A DNA stretch of 64,000 nucleotides, taken from contig NZ_VNKO01000005.1 in the NCBI RefSeq assembly GCF_008033445.1, forward strand, positions 101,001 to 165,000, given 5' to 3'. The stretch is from Vulcaniibacterium gelatinicum (lineage in GTDB: Bacteria; Pseudomonadota; Gammaproteobacteria; Xanthomonadales; Xanthomonadaceae). A model generated the notes under the pieces. The model did no database searches, was not told the DNA's origin, and saw only the letters and a program-made list of their open reading frames with translations. The position numbers and the translations under genes were made by a program. Below, in pieces: positions 37,722-47,508 of this stretch (its first letter is position 1; each line of letters starts with the position of its first letter).

Positions 37722-39899
37722 TCACAACCGCTGCACGCCGTGGACCACGCCGAGGCGGCGCACGCGGCGGATCACGTCGGCCAGGTGCTTGCGGTCGGCG
37801 ACCTCGATGCCGAAGCGCAGCACGGCCACGTGCGGGTCGCGCTCGAGATATTCGACCTTGTCGATGTTGGACTCGGCCTGCGCGATCGCCGCGGCGACCT
37901 GGGCCAGCACGCCGGGGCGGTTGTCCACCTCGATCCGCAGCGCGGCCTCGAAGTCGCCGCTGACCTGGCGGTCCCAGCCGATCGGCACCCAGCGCTCGGG
38001 CGACTTGCGGTATTCGGCCACGTTCGGGCAGTCGAGCCGGTGCACGACGATGCCGCGCCCGGTGGTGTGGTAGCCCATGATGTCGTCGCCGGGGATCGGC
38101 AGGCAGCAGCTGGCGAAGCTGACCACGCCGCGCTCGCTGCCGGTGATCAGGATCCGCTCGCGCGGCCGCGGCGCGCGCGCGGCGTCGAGCAGGTCCGCCT
38201 CGTCCGGCGCCTGCCGCGCCAGCACCTGCGCCACCTGCGCCGGCACCCGGTTGCCGAGCGCGATGTCGGCCAGCAGCGCCTCCAGGCGCGGGTAGCGGTG
38301 CTCGGCCAGGTAGGCGTCGAGCTGCACCTGCGGCAGGCGGTCGAGCGAGGTGCCCAGCGCCTCCAGCGCGCGGTCGAGCATGCGGTGCCCGAGCTGCACC
38401 GCGTCCTCGTGCTCGAGCTGCTTGAGCTGGTGCCGGATCGCGGTGCGGGCCTTGCCGGTGACCACGAACTCGAGCCATTGCGGCTTGGGCAGCGACGAGC
38501 GCGCGGTGATGATCTCCACCGTCTGGCCGCTGGCGAGCCGGGTCCGCAGCGGCACCAGCTTGCGGTCCACGCGCGCGGCCACGGCATGGTTGCCCACGTC
38601 GGTGTGCACCGCGTAGGCGAAGTCGAGCACGGTGGCGTTGCGCGGCAGGGCCAGGATGTCGCCCTTGGGCGTGAACAGGTAGACCTCGTCCGGGAACAGG
38701 TCCACCTTGACGTTCTCGAGGAACTCGAGCGAGGAGCCGGCGGCGCGCTGCGACTCGACCAGGTTGGCGATCCAGGCGTGGGCGCGGCTCTGGGCGCTGT
38801 TCGGCCCGGCGCCGCCGTGCTTGTATGACCAGTGCGCGGCGACGCCGCGCTCGGCGATCAGGTCCATCTCCTCGGTGCGGATCTGGACCTCGATCGGCGA
38901 ACCGTACGGCCCGAACAGCACCGTGTGCAGCGACTGGTAGCCGTTCGCCTTCGGGATCGCGATGAAGTCGCGGAAGCGGCCGTCGAGCGGCTTGAACACC
39001 GCGTGCACCACGCCCAGCGCGTGGTAGCACTCCGGCACGGTGCGGACCACGATGCGGAAGCCGAACACGTCCATCACCTGGTCGAACGACTTCTGCTCCG
39101 CGCGCATCTTGCTGTAGATGCTCCACGGCGACTTGATCCGGCTCACCAGGCGGTAGGAGAAGCCCTCCTTGGTCAGGCGCTGGGCGAGCTGGGCCTCGAT
39201 CCGGGTCAGCGCCTCGCGCCGCACCATCGGCTGGGTGCGGATGCGCCGCTCGATCACCGCGTGCCGCCACGGATGCAGGGCGCGGAAGCCCAGATCCTGC
39301 AGCTCGGCCTTGATCAGGTTCATGCCCAGACGCTGGGCGATGGGGGCGTAGATCTCCAGCGTCTCGCGTGCGATCCGGCGCCGCGCCTCGGGCTCCTTGG
39401 CGCCGAGCGTGCGCATGTTGTGCAGGCGGTCGGCGAGCTTGATCATGATCACGCGCAGGTCGCGCGCCATCGCCAGCAGCATCTTGCGGAAGCTCTCCGC
39501 GGCGGCCTCGGCACGGTCGCGGAAGTGCAGCTTGTCCAGCTTGGTGACGCCGTCCACCAGGTCGGCGACGGTCTCCCCGAACTCGCCGGCGATGGCCTCG
39601 CGGGTGAGCGGGGTGTCCTCGAGGGTGTCGTGCAGGATCGCGGCGACCAGGGTTTCGACGTCGAGCCGCTGCTCGGCCAGGATCGTCGCCACCGCGACCG
39701 GATGGGTGATGTAGGGCTCGCCGGAGCGGCGGGTCTGGCCGGCATGGGCGGCGGCGCCCACCGCCCAGGCCCGGCGCAGCAGCGGCCGCTGCTCGGGCGG
39801 GAGGTAATCGGCGGCCCGTTCCAGCACCCGCACGTAGTCGGGCACCGGCTCCTCGGGCGGGGCCGGCATCAGGGCCTGCAGGGGCGTGCGTGCACTCAC
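37722..39899 (-). CDS. spoT: Bifunctional (p)ppGpp synthetase/hydrolase (RelA/SpoT)
   Basis: SpoT-type protein of 725 residues. The HD hydrolase domain is intact (ILHDTLEDTP, the HDxxED motif), followed by the synthetase domain (RIKSPWSIYSKM, GYQSLHTVLFGPYG), the TGS domain (LPRNATVLDFAYAVHTDVG), and C-terminal helical and ACT domains (RIEVDNRPGVLAQVAAAIAQ). It makes and degrades the alarmone. Start ATG 39899. Upstream is rpoZ, with a hairpin between them. Confidence 0.96.
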   Translation of the reverse strand: MSARTPLQALMPAPPEEPVPDYVRVLERAADYLPPEQRPLLRRAWAVGAAAHAGQTRRSGEPYITHPVAVATILAEQRLDVETLVAAILHDTLEDTPLTREAIAGEFGETVADLVDGVTKLDKLHFRDRAEAAAESFRKMLLAMARDLRVIMIKLADRLHNMRTLGAKEPEARRRIARETLEIYAPIAQRLGMNLIKAELQDLGFRALHPWRHAVIERRIRTQPMVRREALTRIEAQLAQRLTKEGFSYRLVSRIKSPWSIYSKMRAEQKSFDQVMDVFGFRIVVRTVPECYHALGVVHAVFKPLDGRFRDFIAIPKANGYQSLHTVLFGPYGSPIEVQIRTEEMDLIAERGVAAHWSYKHGGAGPNSAQSRAHAWIANLVESQRAAGSSLEFLENVKVDLFPDEVYLFTPKGDILALPRNATVLDFAYAVHTDVGNHAVAARVDRKLVPLRTRLASGQTVEIITARSSLPKPQWLEFVVTGKARTAIRHQLKQLEHEDAVQLGHRMLDRALEALGTSLDRLPQVQLDAYLAEHRYPRLEALLADIALGNRVPAQVAQVLARQAPDEADLLDAARAPRPRERILITGSERGVVSFASCCLPIPGDDIMGYHTTGRGIVVHRLDCPNVAEYRKSPERWVPIGWDRQVSGDFEAALRIEVDNRPGVLAQVAAAIAQAESNIDKVEYLERDPHVAVLRFGIEVADRKHLADVIRRVRRLGVVHGVQRL

Positions 39900-39994
39900 G
39901 ACCGCAGCCTACGCGGCAGCGCGGGCAGGGGCAATTCGGGCGCCGTGGCGGGCCTGTCGCCGCCCCGGAGCGGCCGCGCCGGGCCGGAAACGCA

Positions 39995-40018
39995 GCGACC
40001 CCGCCGGGGCGGGGTCGC
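39995..40018 (-). terminator. Hairpin between rpoZ and spoT
   Basis: GCGACCCCG and CGGGGTCGC form a 9-base stem (extendable to 11 with a very short loop), 34 bases after the rpoZ stop. Only a short T-run follows on the minus strand (GCGTTTCC), so it may attenuate rather than end transcription into spoT. Confidence 0.5.
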
Positions 40019-40051
40019 AGGGGGTATCGGGCAGGGCGCCAGGGCGGGCGG

Positions 40052-40348
40052 TCAGTCGTCGCCCTTGGACAGGTCGTCGTCGGCCACCACCTCGGCGGCG
40101 GCCCACTCCAGGGCCTCGCGCTCCTTGCGCTCGCGCTCGGCCTTCTCCACCGCGTCGATGTAGTCGCGGTCGATCTGGCGCGCGGCGATCTCGCGCAGGG
40201 CCAGCACGGTGGGCTTGTCGTTGGCCTCGTTCTCGATCCTGGGCTCGACCCCGCCGGCCAGCTGGCGCGCGCGCTTGGCGGCCATCATCACGAGTTCGAA
40301 GCGGTTGTCCACCACTTCCAGGCAGTCTTCGACGGTAATGCGGGCCAT
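40052..40348 (-). CDS. rpoZ: RNA polymerase omega subunit
   Basis: Omega subunit of 98 residues, which helps assemble RNA polymerase and forms part of a ppGpp site in gammaproteobacteria. Signature: [20 protein letters not shown] and AAKRARQL with TVLALREIA. The N-terminal MAR motif of ppGpp-responsive omega is present. ATG 40348 has a GGGAG ribosome site. A short acidic tail ([11 protein letters not shown]) follows. Confidence 0.96.
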   Translation of the reverse strand: MARITVEDCLEVVDNRFELVMMAAKRARQLAGGVEPRIENEANDKPTVLALREIAARQIDRDYIDAVEKAERERKEREALEWAAAEVVADDDLSKGDD

Positions 40349-40399
40349 GGGGCTCCCGGGCGGCGCGGCGGCCGTCCCACATGCGGCAAGGGGGCGCTG

Positions 40400-40428
40400 A
40401 TTGTAGGCGGACGGGCAGGCCGGCACAA
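40400..40428 (-). promoter_or_regulatory. rpoZ promoter
   Basis: Minus-strand -35 TTGTGC (40428-40423), 17-base spacer, -10 TACAAT (40405-40400), about 52 bases before the rpoZ start. It overlaps an AGGCCGG/CCGGCCT inverted repeat at about 40417-40437. Confidence 0.5.
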
Positions 40429-40542
40429 GCCCGGCCTTTATGAATCAGACGGTTAGGCCGCGGCACCGGGCGGGCCGGAGCCGGGGCCGGGGGTGCTGCC
40501 CCCGCCGGCGCGGCGATGGGCGCCGCCGGGATGCCGCCGGCG

Positions 40543-41157
40543 CTATTCCGCCAGCAGCGCCGTGATCAGCCCGGCATGCCGCTGCGCCTGCAGCGGCCGG
40601 CGCAGCCGGCTGGCGGTGAAGATCGCGCACATCTCGTCCACCGCGCGCTCGAACACCTCGTTGACGATCACGTAGTCGAACTCGTCGTAGTGGCTCATCT
40701 CCTCGCGGGCGGCGGCCAGGCGGCGGGCGATGACGTCCTCGCTGTCCTGGCCGCGGGCGCGCATGCGCTGCTCCAGCGCCTGGCGCGAGGGCGGCAGGAT
40801 GAACACGCTGACCGCGTCGGGCACCTTGGCCCGCACCTGCTGCGCGCCCTGCCAGTCGATCTCCAGCAGCACGTCCCTGCCGGCCGCCAGCAGCGGCTCC
40901 ACCGACTGCCGCGCGGTGCCCTTCCAGTCGCCGTGCACCAACGCGTACTCGAAGAAGTCCCCGGCCTCGATCATGCGCCGGAACTCGGCCTCGCTGACGA
41001 AGTGGTAGTGCTCGGCGTGGCGCTCGCCCGGCCGCGGCGCGCGCGAGGTGAAGGAGATGGACAGGCGGATGTTCGGATCGCGCGCCAGGCAGGCGTTGAC
41101 GATGCTCGATTTCCCGGCCCCCGAGGGGGCGGCGACGATGAACAGGGTCCCGCGCAT
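40543..41157 (-). CDS. gmk: Guanylate kinase
   Basis: Guanylate kinase of 204 residues: GMP + ATP to GDP + ADP. P-loop [11 protein letters not shown] (about 9-19), GMP-binding segment [11 protein letters not shown] and [10 protein letters not shown], and the lid [20 protein letters not shown]. Located with rpoZ and spoT, as in E. coli. Four bases separate it from the yicC-like gene upstream. Confidence 0.96.
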   Translation of the reverse strand: MRGTLFIVAAPSGAGKSSIVNACLARDPNIRLSISFTSRAPRPGERHAEHYHFVSEAEFRRMIEAGDFFEYALVHGDWKGTARQSVEPLLAAGRDVLLEIDWQGAQQVRAKVPDAVSVFILPPSRQALEQRMRARGQDSEDVIARRLAAAREEMSHYDEFDYVIVNEVFERAVDEMCAIFTASRLRRPLQAQRHAGLITALLAE

Positions 41158-41161
41158 GGGC

Positions 41162-42022
41162 TCACTCGATGTTCTGGATCTGTTCGCGCACCTGGTCGAT
41201 CAGCACCTTCAGCTCGACCGCGGCCTGCGAGGTGCGGGTGTCCACCGACTTCGAGCCGAGCGTGTTGGCCTCGCGGTTGAACTCCTGGAGCAGGAAGTCC
41301 AGGCGCCGGCCGACGGGCTCGCGGCGCTGCAGCACGCGGCGCAGCTCGGCGACGTGGCTGTCGAGCCGGTCCAGCTCCTCCTCCACGTCGAGCTTCTGCA
41401 GCCACAGCACCAGCTCCTGCTCGAGCCGGCCCGGCTCGAGCGGCTGCGCCAGCTCGGCCACGCGCGCCTGCAGCTTCTGCCGCTGCCCGGCGCGGATCGC
41501 CGGCATCAGCGCGCGCACCTCGGCGGCGATGCGGGCGATGCCGTCCACGCGCTCGGCGATGCCCGCGGCGAGCTTGGCACCCTCGCGCTCGCGCGCGGCG
41601 ACGAAGGCGTCGAGCACCTCGTCGAGCAGCGCCAGCGCGGCGGCCTGCAGCGCCTCCGGGTCCACGTCGCGCGCCTGCAGCACGCCCGGGAACTGCAGCA
41701 GCTCGGTGAGCTCGACCCGCAGCGACGGGAAGCTCGCGCGCAGATCGAGCGCGAGTTCGGACAGTTGCGCCACCCGGCGCGCGTCGAGCTGCAGCGCCTC
41801 GCCGCCCTCGGCCGGGCGCAGGCGCAGCACCAGGTCGAGCTTGCCGCGCGCGACCCGCGCGCCGACCCGCTCGCGCAGCGCCGGCTCGAGCGCGCGCAGC
41901 TCTTCCGGCAGGCGCACGCCGAGCTCGAGGAAGCGGTGGTTGACCGCGCGCAGCTCGCAGCCGAGCACGCCCCATTCGGTGGCGCGCTCGCCGGCGGCGA
42001 AGGCGGTCATGCTGCGGATCAT
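41162..42022 (-). CDS. yicC: YicC family protein
   Basis: YicC-like protein of 286 residues. The N-terminal YicC domain begins [12 protein letters not shown]; the C-terminal DUF1732 contains [20 protein letters not shown], with the acidic and His residues that bind metal in YicC ribonucleases. E. coli YicC is linked to RNA decay. It is cotranscribed with gmk (4-base gap) and divergent from rph. Confidence 0.93.
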   Translation of the reverse strand: MIRSMTAFAAGERATEWGVLGCELRAVNHRFLELGVRLPEELRALEPALRERVGARVARGKLDLVLRLRPAEGGEALQLDARRVAQLSELALDLRASFPSLRVELTELLQFPGVLQARDVDPEALQAAALALLDEVLDAFVAAREREGAKLAAGIAERVDGIARIAAEVRALMPAIRAGQRQKLQARVAELAQPLEPGRLEQELVLWLQKLDVEEELDRLDSHVAELRRVLQRREPVGRRLDFLLQEFNREANTLGSKSVDTRTSQAAVELKVLIDQVREQIQNIE

Positions 42023-42062
42023 GCGCGGGCCGTGGCGGCGGTGGCGGGCGCGCAGTATGCCA

Positions 42063-42092
42063 TTGGGAGGGCCGGTCCCCGCTTGTTACACT
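42063..42092 (+). promoter_or_regulatory. rph promoter, near-leaderless start
   Basis: A -35 TTGGGA (42063-42068), 18-base spacer and extended -10 TGTTACACT (hexamer 42087-42092). Transcription would begin about position 42099, only a base or two before the ATG at 42101, so the mRNA may be leaderless. Confidence 0.5.
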
Positions 42093-42100
42093 TCCAGCGC

Positions 42101-42832
42101 ATGAACTCCCCCCTCCGCCCCAGCGGCCGCGCGCCCGCGCAGCTGCGCCCGGTCACGCTCACCCGCGGCTACACCCGCCACGCCGAAGGCTCGGTGCTGG
42201 TGGCCTTCGGCGACACCCGCGTGCTGTGCACCGCCAGCGTCGAGGCCAAGGTGCCCTCGTTCCTGCGCGGCAAGGGCGAAGGCTGGGTGACGGCCGAGTA
42301 CGGCATGCTGCCGCGCGCCACCCACACCCGCGGCGAGCGCGAGGCCGCGCGCGGCAAGCAGGGCGGGCGCACGCTGGAGATCCAGCGCCTGATCGGCCGC
42401 GCCCTGCGCGCCTGCGTGGACCGCGGCGCGCTGGGTGAGCGCACCATCACCCTCGACTGCGACGTGCTGCAGGCCGACGGCGGCACCCGCTGCGCCGCGA
42501 TCACCGGCGCCTATGTCGCGCTGGTGGACGCCTGCCGCTGGCTGCTGGCGCGCGGCGAGATCGCGCGCGACCCGGTGCACGGCGCGGTCGCGGCGGTGTC
42601 GGTGGGCCTGTGGCGCGGGGTGCCGGTGCTCGACCTCGACTACGCCGAGGACGCCGGGTGCGACACCGACATGAACGTGGTGATGAACGACGGCGGCGGC
42701 TTCATCGAGCTGCAGGGCACGGCCGAGGGCCACGCGTTCCGGCGCGAGGAACTGGACGCGATGCTGGCCCTGGCCGAGGCCGGCTGCCGCGAACTGTTCG
42801 CGCTGCAGCGCGCAGCGCTGGCGCAGCAGTGA
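42101..42832 (+). CDS. rph: Ribonuclease PH
   Basis: Phosphorolytic 3'-5' exoribonuclease of 243 residues that trims tRNA 3' ends. Family motifs: RPSGR at the N-terminus, [17 protein letters not shown] (about 66-82), [33 protein letters not shown] and [24 protein letters not shown] 42101 has no ribosome site. It heads rph-rdgB-hemW and is divergent from yicC. Confidence 0.97.
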   Translation: MNSPLRPSGRAPAQLRPVTLTRGYTRHAEGSVLVAFGDTRVLCTASVEAKVPSFLRGKGEGWVTAEYGMLPRATHTRGEREAARGKQGGRTLEIQRLIGRALRACVDRGALGERTITLDCDVLQADGGTRCAAITGAYVALVDACRWLLARGEIARDPVHGAVAAVSVGLWRGVPVLDLDYAEDAGCDTDMNVVMNDGGGFIELQGTAEGHAFRREELDAMLALAEAGCRELFALQRAALAQQ

Positions 42833-42872
42833 CGCCGGCTCCGGACGCCGGGCGCGGCGCGGGAGAGGGGGC

Positions 42873-43487
42873 ATGAGGCGGCTCGTCCTGGCCAGCGGCA
42901 ACGCCGGCAAGCTCAGGGAGTTCCGGGAACTGCTCGACGCCGACTTCGCGCTGCACGCGCAGGCGGAGTTCGACGTCCCGGAGATCGAGGAGACCGGCCT
43001 GACCTTCGTCGAGAACGCGCTGCTCAAGGCGCGCCACGCCGCGCGCCTGAGCGGGCTGCCCGCGCTCGGCGACGACTCGGGCCTGTGCGTGGACGCGCTC
43101 GGCGGCGCGCCGGGCCTGTACTCGGCCCGCTACGCCGGCAGCCACGGCGACGCGCGCGCCAACATCGCCAAATTGCTCGACGCGCTGCAGGACGTGCCGG
43201 AGGCGCGCCGCGGGGCGCACTTCTACGCGGTGATCGTGGTGCTGCGCCACGCCGAGGACCCGCAGCCGCTGATCGCCGAGGGCCTCTGGCACGGGCGGAT
43301 CCTGCATGCGCCGCGCGGCGAGGGCGGCTTCGGCTACGACCCGGTGTTCCTCGACCCCGAACGCGGCCTGTCCGCGGCCGAGCTGCCTTCGGAACTGAAG
43401 AACCGGATCAGCCACCGCGGCCGCGCCCTGGCCGCGCTGCGGCAGCGGCTCGGCGAATTCCTGGCCACCGACCGGCGCGGCGGTTGA
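42873..43487 (+). CDS. rdgB: XTP/dITP diphosphatase (RdgB/Ham1)
   Basis: Non-canonical purine NTP pyrophosphatase of 204 residues that keeps ITP and XTP out of DNA and RNA. Signatures: [16 protein letters not shown] at the N-terminus, [29 protein letters not shown] and [12 protein letters not shown]. It follows rph by 40 bases. Confidence 0.96.
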   Translation: MRRLVLASGNAGKLREFRELLDADFALHAQAEFDVPEIEETGLTFVENALLKARHAARLSGLPALGDDSGLCVDALGGAPGLYSARYAGSHGDARANIAKLLDALQDVPEARRGAHFYAVIVVLRHAEDPQPLIAEGLWHGRILHAPRGEGGFGYDPVFLDPERGLSAAELPSELKNRISHRGRALAALRQRLGEFLATDRRGG

Positions 43488-43559
43488 CGACCGCCGGCCG
43501 CGGCTCGGCGCGGATACGGCCTAGAATTTCCCTTCATCCGCGCGCGCCCGCGCCCCTCC

Positions 43560-44744
43560 GTGGCCACCCTCCTGTCCCTCCCCCCGCTGTCGCTGTACGT
43601 GCACGTGCCGTGGTGCGTGCGCAAATGCCCGTACTGCGACTTCAACTCGCACGAGCGGCGCGGCGAGCTGCCGCTGGCGCAGTACGTGGACGCGTTGCTG
43701 GCCGACCTCGACCACGACCTGCCGCTGGCCTGGGGCCGCACCGTGCACAGCGTGTTCTTCGGCGGCGGCACGCCGAGCCTGATGCCGGCAGAGCTGGTGG
43801 ACCGCTTCCTGCAGGCGGCCAGCGCCCGGCTGCGGTTCGCGCCGGGGCTGGAGGTCACGCTCGAGGCCAACCCCGGCACCGCCGAGCACGGGCGCTTCGA
43901 GGGCTACCGCGCCGCGGGGGTGACCCGGATCAGCTTCGGCATCCAGAGCTTCGACGACGCCTGCCTGCGCCGGCTCGGCCGCATCCACGACAGCGGCGAG
44001 GCGGAGCGCGCGGTGAAGCAGGCGCAGGACGCGGGCTTCGACAACCTCAACCTCGACCTGATGTACGCGCTGCCGGAGCAGACCCTGGCGATGGCCGAGC
44101 GCGACGTCGAGCGCGCGATCGCCCTGCGGCCGGCGCACATCTCGCACTACCAGCTCACCCTCGAGCCGAACACGCTGTTCGCGGCGCGGCCGCCGGCCGG
44201 CCTGCCCGACGACGACCTCGCCTGGGACATGCAGGAACGCTGCCAGGCCCGGCTGGCCGCGGCCGGCTATGCGCAGTACGAAACCAGCGCCTACGCGCTT
44301 CCCGGCCGGCAGTGCGCGCACAACCTCAACTACTGGCGCTTCGGCGACTACCTCGGCATCGGCGCGGGCGCGCACGGCAAGCTCACCCTGCCCGCCACCG
44401 ACGCCCCGTCCGAGGCCGCGGAAGGCACCCTCCTGCGGCGTTGGAAGCGCAAGCATCCGGCCGAATACCTGGCCCATGCCGGCACCGCGGCGGCGATCGG
44501 CGGCGAGGAGACGGTCGCCCCGGCGCAGCGGCCGTTCGAGTTCATGCTCAACGCCCTGCGCCTGCACGAGGGCTTCACCCTGGCGCTGTTCGAGGCCCGC
44601 ACCGGCCTGCCGCGCGCGGCGATCGCCGCGCGACTGCGGCAAGCCGAGGCGCGCGGCTGGCTGCAGCAGGCCGGCGATCGGGTGCTGCCGACCGCGCTCG
44701 GGCGGCGTTTCGCCAACGACGCGATCGCGCTGTTCCTGGACTGA
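43560..44744 (+). CDS. hemW: Heme chaperone HemW (radical SAM)
   Basis: Radical-SAM family protein of 394 residues with GTG start. The iron-sulfur motif is C-x3-C-x2-C (WCVRKCPYC, about 18-26). Further family segments are FFGGGTPSLM, EANPGTAEHGRF, SFGIQSFDDACLRRLGR, DLMYALPEQT, and HNLNYWRFGDYLGIGAGAHG. HemW carries heme to respiratory enzymes and is not a coproporphyrinogen oxidase, despite older annotations. The gene is 72 bases downstream of rdgB; a TAGAAT box at 43522-43527 could be a promoter. Confidence 0.95.
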   Translation: MATLLSLPPLSLYVHVPWCVRKCPYCDFNSHERRGELPLAQYVDALLADLDHDLPLAWGRTVHSVFFGGGTPSLMPAELVDRFLQAASARLRFAPGLEVTLEANPGTAEHGRFEGYRAAGVTRISFGIQSFDDACLRRLGRIHDSGEAERAVKQAQDAGFDNLNLDLMYALPEQTLAMAERDVERAIALRPAHISHYQLTLEPNTLFAARPPAGLPDDDLAWDMQERCQARLAAAGYAQYETSAYALPGRQCAHNLNYWRFGDYLGIGAGAHGKLTLPATDAPSEAAEGTLLRRWKRKHPAEYLAHAGTAAAIGGEETVAPAQRPFEFMLNALRLHEGFTLALFEARTGLPRAAIAARLRQAEARGWLQQAGDRVLPTALGRRFANDAIALFLD

Positions 44745-44841
44745 ACGCCCCGGACCGCGGGACGCGGCGGGCCCGCAGGGCTAGTGCCTGCGCGCCCGGC
44801 ATGATAAGAATCGCCACAAAACCCGCCCCGCGCGGAGCCCT

Positions 44842-47157
44842 ATGGCCGTCCTGTCCGACCCGCAAGGCCCGCAAGCGATGCCACTGACCCTGGCGACCGC
44901 GAACCTGCCGCGGCGGGTACGGCGCGTGCTCGAGCACGTCCTGAGCCTGCTATCGGACGAGATGGCGCGCCTGCTCGGGCAGACCCTGAACGACTTCGAG
45001 CAGCAGTTGTTCCGGCTCGCCGACCACGCACGCAATCCGGCGCTGCAGGCCGGCTACATGGAGACGCTGCGCACCGTGCGCCTGAACCGGGCCGACCTGG
45101 TGCCGCGCTACCTGATCGGACTGGAACGCCAGCTGGCCGCGATCCGCACCCCCGTCGCGCAGCCGGCGGCGCACAAACCCGGGCACATCCCGTTCCGGGA
45201 ACTGAGCCTGGTGGACGACGAGACCCTGGACGAGGACGCGGTGATCCGCGACATCGCAGTCCGCCACGAGGCCCGCGCCAGCCTGCCGTTGCACCTGCTC
45301 GGCCAGCGCTTCGGCGTGCTCGCCGGCGCGCCCGCGTTCGACGCCGAGCGGCTGCCGGTCGGGCCGCACACGCTGTGCCGGATCCTGCGCGAGGCCAGCC
45401 ACAGCCTGCAGATCGGGCTCGAGGCGCGGCTGCTGCTGTTCCGCACCTTCGAGCGCACCGCGATGCCGCAGTACGCCCAGCTCGCCGAGACGGTCAATGC
45501 GCTGCTCGAGCGGGAGGGCATCCTCCCCAGCCTGGCCTACGTGCCAATCCGGGTGCGTCCGGTCGCGCAGCGCACCGAGCCACGCGGCCCGCGCGAAGCG
45601 GGCGCCGCCGAGCGGCCCCGGCGCGGCGCCGAGACACCGGCCGGGCCGGGCCGGGAGATGCGCGATTCAGCCCGCCCACACACCGCCTGGCTCGGCGAGG
45701 AAGACCCCGGCACGGTCGCGATCGACGAGCAGGCCGCCTTCGCCCTGCTCCAGCAGCTGCTGTCCGGGCGCCGCGACCTGATCGGCAAGCTGCGCGCCGA
45801 CAGCGCCGGCAAACTGCGCCTGCAGGTGGACACCGCCGAACTGCTCGACAGCCTGGCTTCGATGCAGACTGCCTCGCCCTCCCCGGTCGCCGCGCCCGCC
45901 GGCAAGCCGCGCAGCCTGACCGACGTCAAGCAGGCGCTGCTGATGAAGGCGCGCCAGGCGCACGGCCGCGGCGCCGCGCTCTCGCGCGAGGACAGCGACA
46001 CCTTCGAACTGCTCGGCATGCTCTATTCGCAGATCGAGCGCGAGGTGCGCCGCGACGCCCCTGCGGTCGAGCTGCTGGAGCGGCTGCAGGTGCCACTGCT
46101 GCGGGTGGCATTGCAGGACCGCGCGTTCTTCGTCCGCCCGCAGCATCCGGCGCGGCAGCTGCTCAACGCGGTGGCCGAGTCCGGCGCCACCTGGATGGGC
46201 GAGGACGAGGTGGACCCGTTGCTGGTCCAGCACCTGCGCCATGCGGTCGAGCACGTGGTGCAGCACTTCCACGACGACCCGGCGGTGTTCGAAACCGCCA
46301 ACCGTGAATTGCAGGCACAGTTGCAGCAACTGGTACGCAAGGCCGAGCTGGCCGAGCGCCGGCACGTGGAGGCTGCGCGCGGCAAGGAGAAGCTCGAGCT
46401 GGCCCGACACCGCTCGGCAGAGGTGATCGAGAACGCGGTCCGCGACCAGCGCCTGCCGCGCTTCGTGCGCGCCCTGCTCAACCAGGCCTGGGCCGACGTG
46501 CTCACCCTCACCCTGCTGCGTCACGGCGAGGAGTCCGAGGAGTGGCGGCGTCAGCTCGAGGCCACCCGCCACATCGTGGCCGCCACCGGCGGCCGCGGCG
46601 GCGCGACCACGGCGCCGCCGGGACTGGCCGAACAGATCGAAACCGCGCTGACCCAGGTCGGGTACCACATCGACGAGGCCGCTGCGATCGCCAAGCGCCT
46701 GACCACCGGCATCGCCGAGGACGAGGACGATCCGGCCTCGCGCACCGAGCTGGCGATGAAGCTCAAGGCGCGGGCACGGCTCGGCGAGGACACCGACAAG
46801 CCCCGGCCGAAACTGCCGCCGCGCACGCCCGAGGAGCAGGCCGCCTACGAGCACCTGCGCACGCTGCCGTTCGGCACCTGGTTCGAGTTCGTCACCAACC
46901 AGCAGGGCGACGTGGTCCGGCGCCGGCTGTCGTGGTACAGCCCGGTCACCGACAACGCGCTGTTCGTCAACCAGCGCGGCCAGCGCGTCGGCGAGCAGTC
47001 GTTCGACGGCCTGGCGCGGATGGTGGCCCGCGGCCAGGCGCGCGTGGTCACCGCCGACCGTGGCCGCCTGGTGGACCGTGCCTGGCAGGCGGCGCTCAAC
47101 GCCCTGCGCAGCTTCGCCGGCAGCGGCAACGGCGCGCACGAGGAGCCCGCCGCATGA
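44842..47157 (+). CDS. DUF1631 family protein
   Basis: Large protein of 771 residues without signal or membrane segments; strongly alpha-helical with a coiled coil (about 480-520, LQQLVRKAELAERRHVEAARGKEKLELARH). The last 110 residues (WFEFVTNQQGDVVRRRLSWYSPVTDNALFVNQRGQRV) look like a small beta-domain reminiscent of PilZ-like modules. This matches DUF1631, a family common in Xanthomonas and Pseudomonas. Its stop overlaps the start of a PilZ protein (ATGA). Function unknown; a link to cyclic-di-GMP is suggested by context. Confidence 0.85.
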   Translation: MAVLSDPQGPQAMPLTLATANLPRRVRRVLEHVLSLLSDEMARLLGQTLNDFEQQLFRLADHARNPALQAGYMETLRTVRLNRADLVPRYLIGLERQLAAIRTPVAQPAAHKPGHIPFRELSLVDDETLDEDAVIRDIAVRHEARASLPLHLLGQRFGVLAGAPAFDAERLPVGPHTLCRILREASHSLQIGLEARLLLFRTFERTAMPQYAQLAETVNALLEREGILPSLAYVPIRVRPVAQRTEPRGPREAGAAERPRRGAETPAGPGREMRDSARPHTAWLGEEDPGTVAIDEQAAFALLQQLLSGRRDLIGKLRADSAGKLRLQVDTAELLDSLASMQTASPSPVAAPAGKPRSLTDVKQALLMKARQAHGRGAALSREDSDTFELLGMLYSQIEREVRRDAPAVELLERLQVPLLRVALQDRAFFVRPQHPARQLLNAVAESGATWMGEDEVDPLLVQHLRHAVEHVVQHFHDDPAVFETANRELQAQLQQLVRKAELAERRHVEAARGKEKLELARHRSAEVIENAVRDQRLPRFVRALLNQAWADVLTLTLLRHGEESEEWRRQLEATRHIVAATGGRGGATTAPPGLAEQIETALTQVGYHIDEAAAIAKRLTTGIAEDEDDPASRTELAMKLKARARLGEDTDKPRPKLPPRTPEEQAAYEHLRTLPFGTWFEFVTNQQGDVVRRRLSWYSPVTDNALFVNQRGQRVGEQSFDGLARMVARGQARVVTADRGRLVDRAWQAALNALRSFAGSGNGAHEEPAA

Positions 47158-47504
47158 TCAACGAATTCCGCCGCGCGCGCCGGCGCAAGGTTTCCGACAC
47201 CGTGCTGGTAGTGGACACCATGACCGACAGCGTGGTCGGCCGCCTCGGCAACCTGTCCGAGACCGGCATGCTGCTGATGGCCAGCATGCCGCTGGTGGAC
47301 GATGCGTTGTACCAGTTCCGCTTCAACCTCACCGACGCACGTGGCCGCGAAACCACCTTCGAGGTCGGGGCGCACCTGCTGTGGCAGGACAGCGCCAGTG
47401 CCTCCGGCCAGTCCTGGACCGGGTTTCGCTTCATCACCGTCCCAGACGAACAGATGCAGCAACTGCGGCACTGGATCGAGGCGCCGGGCGGGCAGTTCGA
47501 GTGA
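47154..47504 (+). CDS. PilZ-domain cyclic-di-GMP receptor
   Basis: PilZ protein of 116 residues. The RxxxR region (RRARRRK, about 6-12) and the NxSxxG motif (NLSETG, residues 33-38) are both present, so it probably binds cyclic-di-GMP. It is translationally coupled to the DUF1631 gene and convergent with a GGDEF-EAL gene four bases past its stop. It might regulate motility or type IV pili (inference). Confidence 0.9.
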   Translation: MINEFRRARRRKVSDTVLVVDTMTDSVVGRLGNLSETGMLLMASMPLVDDALYQFRFNLTDARGRETTFEVGAHLLWQDSASASGQSWTGFRFITVPDEQMQQLRHWIEAPGGQFE

Positions 47505-47508
47505 CCGC

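Noticed and set aside
40417..40437. AGGCCGG/CCGGCCT hairpin as a gmk terminator.
   Set aside because: It overlaps the better-supported rpoZ -35 region and lacks a T-run on the minus strand.
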